Shown one piece after another: positions 7,409 to 15,691 of a stretch of 15,691 nt of DNA. The DNA is taken from NCBI GenBank assembly GCA_024196135.1, contig JAMQCK010000795.1, positions 1-15,691 of the forward strand. The letters run 5' to 3'. Position 1 is the stretch's first letter; each line of letters starts with the position of its first letter. The translations under genes and the position numbers were made by a program. The notes beneath the pieces were generated by a model that saw only the letters and a program-made list of their open reading frames with translations, had not been told where the DNA came from and searched no databases. The stretch is from Pleurotus ostreatus/Saccharomyces cerevisiae fusant (lineage: Eukaryota > Opisthokonta).

Positions 7409-10400
7409 ATGCCGTTCCTCAAGTCGCGCCCCGCACCAGCCGGCTTTGGCGAGGGCAAGACTCTCCCTGAGGGCAGCGCATGGTGGGTTGTCTCTAAAGT
7501 TTACCCTACATAGTGCAGCCAGCTCACTACAACCACGACCCACCAGGCCATGGTCGCGGCTCGTGTTCAGCTGGCTCGACCCCCTCCTCAAAGTCGGTTT
7601 CTCACGCCCCTTGCAAGAAAACGGTAGGCGGAACTCCATTCCGACCTTTATGGCTCCAAACCTACTAACCCCACCTCAGACCTCTGGTCCCTCCCCGAGA
7701 AACTCAGCACCGGAAGCATCGCCGACCGCCTAGAGTACAACTTTTATGTTCGCTGCCCGCCCGAGCAGCGCCCGCTCGTCGTGCGGGAGCGCCATCCCGC
7801 CCTGGCGTCCGGCGTCCCGACGGCGCAGGGTAAGGAGCGGGATGAGAAGACGCTGGCTGAGGTCTCATCGACGCCGGCAGAGGCGAAGGAGGGTGACAAG
7901 CAGCCTGCGAAGAGCCCGTACGATGAATCGCTCATCAAGGCCATTCATCGCACCGTGCTGCTGCGGTGGTGGTTGGGCGGCCTGTTCAAGGTCTTGGGTG
8001 GTAGGCTGAAAATTTCACTCTCGAGCGCTTTCAACTTACTTCACCCTAGACACCCTGCGCACAACATCCCCGCTCATTCAGAAAGTCATGCTTGGATGGC
8101 TTGCGGAGGCGTACTTATTCGACCACCTCGACGCAGATGGACGTAGCACCTACTTCCCTGATGGTGCGCCGCGCGGTATTGGCTACGGTATAGGTCTTGC
8201 CTTCGCCTTGTTCGCCATGCAAGAAGTCGCTAGTTTGGTATGGAAAACAGCAAAATATCAAGACGAAAGCTGACACTCTTTTGCAGTTCAACAACCATTA
8301 CCAGCAGCGTATGAATTTTCCCTATCGTACCATTTGCGCTCCCCTCTCACCTTCGTGATCTTACAGTGGTCAAGAGCGTCGGTCTGATCACCAGGACTGG
8401 AGTGAGCATCTATCCGGACTCACACCAATTTGTAAGGCTAATCAGCTTACTTACAGGTCATCGGCATGATCTTGCGCAAGGCTTTGCGTCTGTCCGGGAA
8501 ATCTCGCCAGGAGCACAACGTCGGCCAGATTACCACCATGATATCCACTGACACGGAGCGCCTGTACGAGTTCTGCTTGTACGCCCACGAGTACGTTCTT
8601 TTCACCCCTTTTTCAATTCCTATCTGCCACTCACCGTTTTCTGCAGGGCTTGGGTCGCGCCCATTCAGGTCGCTATCGGTATTGGTCTTCTCATCCACTT
8701 CGTACGTCGTCAGTGAAATGTCTTAATTCCTTTTCGCTGACCGCCTCGCAGCTCGGCGTCTCCGCCCTCGTCGGCCTCGGTGTCCTCATCTTCGGTCTCC
8801 CTTTCCAGATGATCATGGTCGCCGTCCTGTTCGCCCAGCGCAAGAAGGGTGTCGGGATCACAGATGGTCGTGTCCGCCTGACCAGTGAGGTCTTGCACGG
8901 TATCCGCTTGGTGAAGGCCTACGTCCTGGAGGAGTTCTACATGAACAAGATCACCGACTTCCGCAGGAGAGAGCTCGCGACCATTCGGCGTGCTTCGTGC
9001 GTTGCTGCATCCAGGGATCTTACCCGAATGGCTGACAAGCTTTCTTTGCAGGATTGCTCAGGCGCTGCTCTTTGCGTCCGTGCATGTCGTGCCCGTGGCG
9101 GCTGCCATTCTATCATTCGTGCGTCCTCAGATCATATTACCTGTTGCAGCTACTAACCGAAATTTACTAGGTTACATACTCGCTCACTGGCCACGACCTC
9201 AACGTCGCCATCATCTTCTCGTCCTTGTCGCTGTTCAACGTACGCCCTCTCTACGCCATATGTGTGCCTTTACTCACACACATCACCCACAGATCATCCA
9301 AACGCCCTTGCTCCTCATGCCGCTCGCCCTCGGTGGTCTCGCGACCGCCCTCGTTGCCACCGGCCGCCTGTCCAAGTTCTACCTCGCCGAAGAGCTCGAC
9401 GACCCGTACCTCATTGACACCGACCGCAAGAACGCCGTCGACGTCGATGGTGACTTTACCTGGGAGTCGACGGCCGAGGAGGGCAAGCCCGCCGAGTCCA
9501 AGTCTGACGAGAAGGCCAAATCTGACGAGAAGGCCGGAAAGCCTGACGAAACGGCGGACAAATCCTCTGCGGTGACGAAGACCGAGGACGAGAAGGTCGC
9601 TGGATCGTCCGCTGGCGAGAAGGCCAAGGAACAAGAGACCAAGGACGAGAAGCCTGCGGAACCCGTCTTCCAACTCGAGAACCTCAAGATGTCGGTGCCG
9701 AAAGGCGCGTTCGTGGCCATCGTCGGTCCTATCGGTTCCGGGAAGGTGAGCTTGCTTTTGCCGGATACGCGACGCGTAGCTGAGTCGTATGTCAGAGCTC
9801 TATCTTGCAGGCGCTCATCGGCGAGATGAGGCGCACTCGTGGCGAAGTCGTCTTTGGAGGGTCCGTGGCGTACGTGCCGCAGAAGCCTTGGATCCAGTCG
9901 ACCACCGTGCGTCAGAACATCGCTTTCGGTCTAGAAGAGAACGAGTCGAGGTGAGCATGGTCTACATAATTCATCTTTAGTGCTGACGTTACGTTGATCA
10001 GACTCCGCGCTGCTATCCGTGCTTGCTCCCTCGACCACGATATCGAGAGGCTGCCCATGGGTGAACGCACTGAGATCGGAGAAAATGGTGTCACGCTCAG
10101 TGGAGGGCAGAAGGTGAGCATAAATTATCTACGGCCATTATGGGTAGCTCATCTGATCTGCAGGCTCGCATCTCCCTCGCACGCGCTGTGTACTCGAACG
10201 CCGACGTCATCCTGCTGGACGATGTGTTCTCCGCCGTCGACAGCTACGTTGGCCGTAAGCTGCTCGACGAGTGTGTCGCCGGTGGCGCTTTGGCAGATCG
10301 CACTCGTGTCCTCGTCACGCACGCTCTGTACGTCTTGGACCGCGCCGACTACGTCTATGTTGTGGATGGTGGCAAGATCGTTGAGCAGGGGACATATCAG

Positions 10401-13185
10401 GTAAGCCTTAGAGCTTCTTCTATAGCCTATGTATCTGATCAACCGGATTCTCTACAGAATCTCATGTCGCAGGGCCAGACCTTCGCCCGCCTCGTCGAAG
10501 AATACGGCGTCAAGAACGAAGACGCCGCAGTCACGAAGGCCGAAGATCGCAGCGAAACAGCCACCATCGTCGATGCCAAGGCCGTGGACGTGCCCCAGCA
10601 GGCTCTGATGCAAGACGAAGAGCGCGCTGTGGGCTCCGTATCGTGGCGCGTCTACCAGAAGTACATTCGCTACGCAGGCGGTCTCACTTGGGTTCCCGCG
10701 ATCATCATCATCACTGCGCTCGGTCAATGTTCTCAAGGTAGGATTGGAGCCTTATTCATGTGCTACGCAGGTGCTCATATGAGCTGCAGTCGCGAACACC
10801 TTATTCCTGTCCTTCTGGTCTTCGCAGTCCATTCCCGGATTCTCGAACTCGACGTACATGCTGGTCTACGGAATGCTCGGTACGATCATCTATCTTACTG
10901 TATCTACTGGGAGTGTCTAATAGCACGTCGTCAGGTGTTGCGCAGGCCGTCTTCTCCTTCCTGCTCAACTTCGCAGTCGCGTAAGTGGAAATCTAAACAT
11001 GACACTATAGCACTGACACATCTCTACTTCAGTCTGGTCTGCTTGTTCGCGAGCTTGCGCATCTTCCGTGCCGCACTGCGAAGCGTCCTGCGCTCGTCTG
11101 TGGCCTTCTTCGACACCACACCCATGGGTCCGTCCCACACCCTTATTCGTCGTCTTCTCATTGCTCATGTAATCGACAGGAAGAATCATGTCTCGTCTGT
11201 CCAAGGATCAAGACACTCTGGACGTGGCGCTCGCGACTTCCTTGGCCGTCGTAAGTCTCTTGAAAGCATTCAATACGACCAATCTCTGATCTTTCTTAGC
11301 TGCTGTCTCTCTTCGGCAACCTCCTCGGTACCGTCGGCCTGGTGTTCTATATCTTCCCTTACCTCGGCATCATCTTCGCACCTCTGGGAGTACTGTATTA
11401 CGTTGTCGCACTGTACTACAGGAAGTCTTCTGTCGAGACCAAGCGCCTTGACGCCATCCTTCGTTCTTCGTTGTACGCCTCGTACACAGGTAAGTTGCTT
11501 CAACGATATGCAATGCATTGATCACTGACAATTCGCTGCAGAGGCGTTGACCGGTCTGCCTACGATCAGGGCTTACGCATCCCAGGACCGCTTCATCACG
11601 AAGTCTGAACAAGGACAGGACCGCCAGAACAAGGCCACTTACGTCTCCATCTCCATCCAGGTATGCTTCTATCACTTGACTTACTGCAGTCACTCACTCT
11701 TCGCGCAGGCATGGTTGACTGTCAGGCTCGACCTTTTCGGCAATATGTGAGTTGGCGAAAAAGTGTGTATGCCCATCACTGACTGGACATAGCCTTATTC
11801 TGGGTACGGGTCTCTTCGCGGCTGGCTTCCGCAAGTCAGTCGATCCCGCGAAGATCGGTGCTATCATCTCGTACTGCTTGCCTAGTAAGTGTGCTCTAAA
11901 CAGAAGTCACTTCTCATTGCTGATCGTCTTTCTAGTCACCACGACGCTCGGTTCGTGACATACATCACTGCAGTGCTTTTCGTCCATAGCTCACCTTCGA
12001 CCTTCAGACCAAATCGTCACGCAGTACGCCGAGCTCGAGCAGAACATGAACGCCGTCGAGCGCATCCTCAACTACTCCGAGCTACCCGCCGAAGCCCCAC
12101 CCGCCACACCAGAGGACCCGCCCGCCGACTGGCCCTCCCAAGGCCGCATCGAGTTCAAGGACGTCGAGATGGCCTATCGCCAGGGTCTCCCGCTCGTCCT
12201 CAAGGGCGTCAGCTTCACCATCGAGCCCGGCGAGAAGGTCGGCATCGTTGGTCGTACTGGCGCGGGCAAGAGTACCGTCATCCAGGCGCTCTTCAGGATG
12301 ACGGAACTGCGTAGTGGCTCGATCGAGGTCGATGGCTACGACACCTCGAAGATCGGACTGGACGTCCTTCGTAGTCGCATGGCGCTCGTGCCGCAGGACT
12401 CAACCCTCTTCTTGTGCGTCGTCCTCATTTTTCCTTGACCGACTTATGCTGATATCTGACTCTAGGGGCACTTTGCGCGAGAACCTGTAAGCCCCTTTCC
12501 TTTCGAACGCACACAAAAATACTGACTGTCTTCTAGCGATCCTACTGGAACTCGCACCGACGCCGAGCTGCTTTCCGCTCTGCACTCCGTCCATCTGGTG
12601 CACGAAGGCAACGCCGATGACCCCAAGTTCAGTCTCGATGCCGCTATCGCTGATGAAGGTCCCTCCGAAGATGCATTGTCACTCTGCTTTCTGTGCTAAC
12701 ACCCCCTTCCCAGGCTCCAACTACAGCGCCGGCGAGAAACAGCTCCTCGCCCTCTGCCGCGCGCTCGTCAAGCAGTCCAAGGTCATCGCACTCGACGAGG
12801 CCACCGCGAACGTCGACGTCGACACGGACGCGAAGCTGCAGCGCACTATCAGGACCGAGTTCAAGTCCAGGACGTTGCTGTGTATCGCGCATAGGTTGAA
12901 CACTATTGGTGAGTTTGCCATTGTCTAGGCGGTGGAACTCGCTGTCCAGCCAGCCTACCTTCATCGCTTTCAACGCCTTTGCCATGAAACTTCCTCACTA
13001 ACCCCTCTCTTCCAGCCTACTACGACAAGATCATCGTCATGGACGACGGCCGCGTCGCCGAGGTCGGCTCCGTTCTCGGCCTCTTCGACACTGAGGGCTC
13101 CATCTTCCGATCGCTGTGCAACGAGGCGAAGCTTTCCCGCTCCACGATAATTTCCATACCGAGGAACGAGGTTGGAAATTATTAA
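7409..13185 (+). CDS. ABCC-family (Yor1/MRP-like) full ABC transporter
   Basis: Exports organic anions, conjugates or drugs if like other members; the substrate is unknown. Layout is TMD1 (about 115-450), NBD1 (about 480-760), TMD2 (about 790-1090), NBD2 (about 1140-1397), with no N-terminal TMD0. NBD1: A-loop W486, Walker A GPIGSGKS (574-581), signature LSGGQK (664-669), Walker B VILLDD with Asp689 in the catalytic Glu place. NBD2: GRTGAGKST (1175-1183), signature YSAGEK (1280-1285), Walker B with Glu1305, H-loop His1336. This asymmetry is typical of ABCC proteins. All 30 exons stay in one frame (1397 aa): 7409-7482, 7547-7623, 7680-8000, 8050-8237, 8287-8308, 8367-8401, 8457-8590, 8647-8701, 8752-8996, 9052-9118, 9171-9239, 9293-9745, 9796-9950, 10002-10113, 10164-10400, 10458-10737, 10790-10879, 10935-10980, 11033-11127, 11180-11250, 11300-11489, 11542-11660, 11709-11746, 11793-11884, 11936-11950, 12008-12413, 12466-12486, 12537-12658, 12714-12908, 13016-13185. 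The start MPFLK was chosen because frame 2 has a stop at 7385 and a strong donor follows. Confidence 0.95.
9500..9535 (+). repeat. Two 18-bp tandem units coding KSDEKA within an NBD1 insertion
   Basis: Two near-identical units encode [12 protein letters not shown] (residues 499-510). They sit in a charged, hydrophobic-poor insertion of about 65 residues (488-553) between the A-loop FTWES and the VFQLENL strand of NBD1. More Lys/Glu/Asp-rich motifs follow. It is likely a disordered loop. Confidence 0.85.
9746..9810 (+). other. Intron with two in-frame acceptors inside the NBD1 Walker A motif
   Basis: The donor GTGAGC is at 9746. The acceptor TATGTCAG ending at 9795 restores [19 protein letters not shown] second acceptor, ATCTTGCAG ending at 9810, has a better pyrimidine tract and is exactly 15 nt downstream, so it stays in frame but drops SSILQ. 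The proximal acceptor was used in the gene model because it gives the canonical Walker A and a 50-nt intron. Confidence 0.75.
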
Positions 13186-13369
13186 AGGATAAGATATGAG
13201 AAAGACGGAGTTGCCGGCCCGAGTACGTTCCGCGTGCATCATGCCGTACACGTGCATTTTCTTCCTGTCCCTCGCCGTCTCTCGTCGTGCAGACGCGCCG
13301 CCTCAGTCGCGCATCGCGTAGCTACCGCCGGTTTTTTTCTGTACTTCCTCACTGAGATCGTCCTCCACT
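13186..13369 (+). promoter_or_regulatory. Short intergenic spacer between tandem genes
   Basis: These 184 bp must hold the 3' end of the transporter mRNA and the promoter and leader of the next gene. There is a poly-T tract at about 13331-13337 and a pyrimidine-rich stretch just before the ATG at 13370, common in fungal leaders. No TATA box or clear factor site was recognised. Confidence 0.4.
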
Positions 13370-14515
13370 ATGTCGGCCTCTCAAAGCTATTTTGACCCGG
13401 CCTATGCCTCTTACTCCGCGGCGTACGCGCCAGCGACACACGCGCCGGTCGATCGGCAGCAGCAGCAGCAGTACACTCGCCTGCGTATCACCCACGCGAC
13501 CCCTCAACTCACGGCCTTTTACGCGAACTGCTCCTTGAAGGAGCGCCTGCAGTACAACACTCAGATCGAGGCGGCCAATGCGCAGAAGCGCTTCGCCCAT
13601 ATCGCGCACCTGCAAAATCCCACGCAAAATCCGCCCGCAGACGACCTCGCATCTCTCCTGACCATCCGCGACGACGAGTGGACCCTCCTACGCAGTCCGT
13701 CATTCGTAGCAGGCCTAGGCATCACCCTTCCCTTCTTCGTGCTGGAGCAACTCGCCAGGCTTCGAGTGGCGCTCGGAGGCGCTCCTGACACCGCTGGCCG
13801 GCGGACCCAGGAGGACCGCACCGATACGCGCGAGAATACGCGCCAGCGATGGCGTTTCGTAGACAGCAGTCGCATCCAGGCGCGTAACCCCGGTGTCCCT
13901 GTCCCCATCTCCTTCCCCGACATCTGGTACAACACGGCCGCCTACACATTGATCCCCCAGTCCTTCTTCCTCACCTCCAACATTCACTTCATCAACAACA
14001 ACATCGGTTCGCGCATCCCGCTCGTCAGATCGGGCTCTTCGTCGCGCGGGAGCGGCGGGACCCACATCCTCGCAATCGACAGAATCCGACGCGACTTCCC
14101 GGCCTTATTCAGGACTAGCGACTTAGACCTCTCTCTCGCCGAGTGGGATGAGTCGGCAGCCAACCACTGCCGCTTCGAGGCCTCGCGCGACCGCGATGGC
14201 GAGTCGGGCCCGCATGCGCTCATGTACTCCGAGCACTACGGCTTCTTCTTCCACCAGCCGGACCGTATTCAGCTCTACGAGCATTGGCTGCCGATAGAGC
14301 TTGAGATCAAGGCTCAGCTGCATACCTCCCCGGCACATTTCGACGTGTCCTTCTACGACAACCAGTACGCTCGCGCCATACACATGCAGGACACGTACCG
14401 GCTCATGGCGGCGCACGAATATGGTGGTGCACTTCCCACCCCTCCCCCTACCACCTCGCCCGCGGCTTATGACGACTGGAGCACCGCGGACTCGAGCGAC
14501 GACTCGTCCGACTGA
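13370..14515 (+). CDS. Intronless hypothetical protein, 381 aa
   Basis: A single open frame from ATG 13370 to TGA 14513-14515, with strong C-ending codon bias throughout. The N-terminus is Tyr/Ala/Gln-rich (YFDPAYASYSAAYAPA, then five Gln from a CAG run). A helical middle follows (SLKERLQYNTQIEAANAQKRF, LASLLTIRDDEWTLLRSPSF, LPFFVLEQLARLRVAL), then an aromatic-rich region (FPDIWYNTAAYTLIPQSFF, YSEHYGFFFHQPDRIQLYEHW). The C-terminal tail is Pro/Ser/Asp-rich and acidic (DSSDDSSD). There is no signal peptide, transmembrane segment or domain that I recognise. The lack of introns contrasts with the 30-exon gene just upstream, which may point to a retrocopy, a lineage-specific gene or simply a single-exon gene. 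Confidence 0.7.
   Translation: MSASQSYFDPAYASYSAAYAPATHAPVDRQQQQQYTRLRITHATPQLTAFYANCSLKERLQYNTQIEAANAQKRFAHIAHLQNPTQNPPADDLASLLTIRDDEWTLLRSPSFVAGLGITLPFFVLEQLARLRVALGGAPDTAGRRTQEDRTDTRENTRQRWRFVDSSRIQARNPGVPVPISFPDIWYNTAAYTLIPQSFFLTSNIHFINNNIGSRIPLVRSGSSSRGSGGTHILAIDRIRRDFPALFRTSDLDLSLAEWDESAANHCRFEASRDRDGESGPHALMYSEHYGFFFHQPDRIQLYEHWLPIELEIKAQLHTSPAHFDVSFYDNQYARAIHMQDTYRLMAAHEYGGALPTPPPTTSPAAYDDWSTADSSDDSSD
13457..13471 (+). repeat. (CAG)5 microsatellite coding polyglutamine
   Basis: Five CAG units in frame encode five glutamines near residue 30-34 of the hypothetical protein. The unit number may vary between strains. Confidence 0.8.
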
Positions 14516-15396
14516 GGTGCGCTTCTGCGTTATACTTACCCTCATCTCTTCGTTGTTCGTTCATTTCTTATGCCTGCCCACATACCCCCCGTCCTTTCTT
14601 GTTCTTCACTGTACTGCTTCTTGGTCGTGCTATCTCGCTTTCGTATATCTTGGTGTCATTGTGCTTTCATTGCGTGCTTGTCCAATACCATGCTGCATGT
14701 TGTTTCTATTGCCTTCCGTGGTGTCCCACCTCAGCTTGCCAGTGTCATGACGCTGAGCATCACGGGCGCATCGCCCTCGCCTGTCAGCCTCTTGCTCGTG
14801 CAGCTTGCTGTCACGCACATAGACTCGCACTCATTCCTCGTCATCCATATACCCGTCTCTGGGCAGCAGGGCGTCGTCGCTCCCGCTTTCGAGGTCATGC
14901 ATCATGCCTCACCCCATCCTCCTCCTCGGGCTTTTGTACACTCAGGACATGCATCATGCCTGGGCAGCCCCGTTCTCCGTCAATGTCATATGGGGGGCGT
15001 CGTGCACCCCATCGCGCTCGACCGTCAGCAGCTGGACCCGTGTCCCTGCTCAATGGGCCAATCATCGTGCCTCGGACATCCTTCATCATGTTTGGGTCCT
15101 TCATAGCCCACTTTGTCGCGCATCGCACAGGTCATGCTTCATGCCTGTCATCATATCATCTCGTCCGTCCTTGTGGGTCGCATCATGCCCTACCATACCC
15201 TACCATCCGTCTACCAGCAGTTGGACCTCATCAGTCCCTGGGGTCGAGGTCATCTCATGCCTCACGCCACCTGCCATTGCGGGTCGGGCACTGCCCTCAT
15301 CTTCAGACCATGCATTCACGTACGGGGCACCTCCATGCTTCACCATCATCCGTATTGGCGGGGGGCCCATTGTCCTCAGTACCGCTTACCAACAAC
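14516..15396. other. Stop-poor, pyrimidine-rich non-coding region
   Basis: About 0.9 kb with no convincing gene. All three plus frames contain long overlapping open stretches (one of 308 codons from 14599), which is better explained by pyrimidine-rich sequence and short repeats than by coding: no frame has a domain or consistent codon bias. The first part is the 3' UTR of the hypothetical gene. Confidence 0.5.
14896..15265 (+). repeat. Degenerate interspersed CATGCATCATGCCT-type repeats
   Basis: Copies lie at 14896-14910, 14948-14962 (14 of 15 bases identical to the first), 15133-15147, 15181-15190 (core only) and 15251-15265. A longer likeness exists between 14891-14912 and 15246-15265 (GAGGTCAT...CATGCCTCAC), and between CAGCAGCTGGACC near 15026 and CAGCAGTTGGACC near 15213. 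The spacing is irregular (52, 185, about 48 and 70 bp), so this is not a simple tandem array or CRISPR. Confidence 0.55.
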
Positions 15397-15691
15397 ATGG
15401 GGACTACTTTTGGTGAGTCTTTCTTTTCTGAAACTCTTGCTGACTGTCCTTCAGAGCTCCGTACCTCTGGTGGGTTAGTCAGACCTACGTCGCCCAGATG
15501 CTTCAGCTGGGTCTTCCTGTTGTGAGCTACGTCGCTCTGTTTGGTAGAGTTCAGACCCAGCTGAAGCACCTGGCCTCTCCGAATCCGACTGCCGTCCGCT
15601 CAAGGCGGGCCGAGCACGTCTGGCGCGCGCCAGAGTGGTTGGCTCGTCTTTTACCAAACCCGAAATTCGGTCTGCCGGGACTGAATTTCGG
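15397..15691 (+). CDS. Possible 5' end of another gene (3' partial)
   Basis: ATG at 15397 starts MGTTF. A well-formed 42-44-nt intron follows (GTGAGT donor at 15413, CTGAC branch, CAG at 15454 or AG at 15456). With the acceptor at 15456 the frame continues as APYLWWVSQTYVAQM and stays open to the end of the window (about 78 codons). With the stronger CAG acceptor it stops at 15522-15524. The protein is not recognised, and the palindromes here could make the open frame accidental. Confidence 0.25.
15499..15568. repeat. Perfect 16-bp inverted repeat, 38-bp spacer
   Basis: The left arm 15499-15514 (TGCTTCAGCTGGGTCT) and the right arm 15553-15568 are exact reverse complements. They could form a stable stem, or mark a mobile-element end or a regulatory hairpin. 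Confidence 0.85.
15619..15634. repeat. Perfect 16-bp palindrome
   Basis: TCTGGCGCGCGCCAGA reads the same on both strands with no spacer. It contains a GGCGCGCC core. Confidence 0.85.
15660..15691. repeat. 13-bp inverted repeat with one mismatch, 6-bp loop, at the window edge
   Basis: The arms 15660-15672 (CCGAAATTCGGTC) and 15679-15691 match 12 of 13 positions as reverse complements. The right arm reaches the last base, so the structure may extend beyond the window. Confidence 0.7.

Noticed and set aside
9746..9829. Reading [12 protein letters not shown] straight through the intron at the NBD1 Walker A
   Set aside because: It resembles KSSLL by chance but runs to a stop at 9829; splicing to 9796 restores the canonical motif and the frame.
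10738..10789. Acceptor ending at 10770 (TACGCAG)
   Set aside because: It puts the next exon in the wrong frame; the acceptor at 10789 gives [12 protein letters not shown], which continues TMD2.
14896..15265. CRISPR-like array
   Set aside because: The repeats are short, degenerate and irregularly spaced, and the genome is eukaryotic.
14599..15525. 308-codon plus-strand frame
   Set aside because: It overlaps long open stretches in the other two plus frames, is Cys/His/Ser-rich by composition, has no domain, and runs across the short repeats and a good intron. It is probably non-coding.

Overview
The window looks like a piece of a basidiomycete nuclear genome, most likely from a mushroom-forming or wood-decay fungus (Agaricomycetes). 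The evidence is a high density of short introns (42-64 nt, one of 107 nt) with GT(A/G)NGT donors, CTRAY-like branch points 10-25 nt before YAG acceptors, C-ending codons, short gene spacing, and homologies to fungal proteins. No prokaryotic or viral genes, rRNA, tRNA or CRISPR array were seen. Assignment below Agaricomycetes is not attempted.

Layout. (1) 1-1580, + strand: the 3' part of a Ser/Pro/Arg-rich, low-complexity protein of unknown function whose 5' end lies outside the window. (2) 2266-2664, - strand: a four-exon gene for mitochondrial ATP synthase subunit k (Atp19-like, 78 aa). (3) 2884-4791, + strand: snurportin-1, the nuclear import adaptor for m3G-capped U snRNPs, divergent from ATP19 across a 219-bp shared promoter. 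(4) 4792-5836: mostly non-coding, with a possible broken small gene at 5073-5451. (5) 5837-6803, + strand: an F-box-like protein. (6) 7409-13185, + strand: a full-length ABCC-type (Yor1/MRP-like) ABC transporter that I could splice in one frame through 30 exons (1397 aa). (7) 13370-14515, + strand: an intronless gene for a 381-aa hypothetical protein. (8) 14516-15691: no convincing gene; short degenerate CATCATGCC-type repeats, then a cluster of palindromes, perhaps with the 5' end of another gene at 15397.

The genes do not form a pathway: a housekeeping mitochondrial gene, an RNP import factor, an F-box protein and a membrane transporter simply sit side by side. I do not see a secondary-metabolite cluster or a coherent new system. 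The items most worth a second look are a pair of in-frame splice acceptors in the NBD1 Walker A motif of the transporter, where use of the distal one would delete the Walker A serine; lineage-specific insertions in snurportin and in NBD1; a possibly frameshifted small gene near 5.1-5.45 kb; and the palindrome-rich 3' end.
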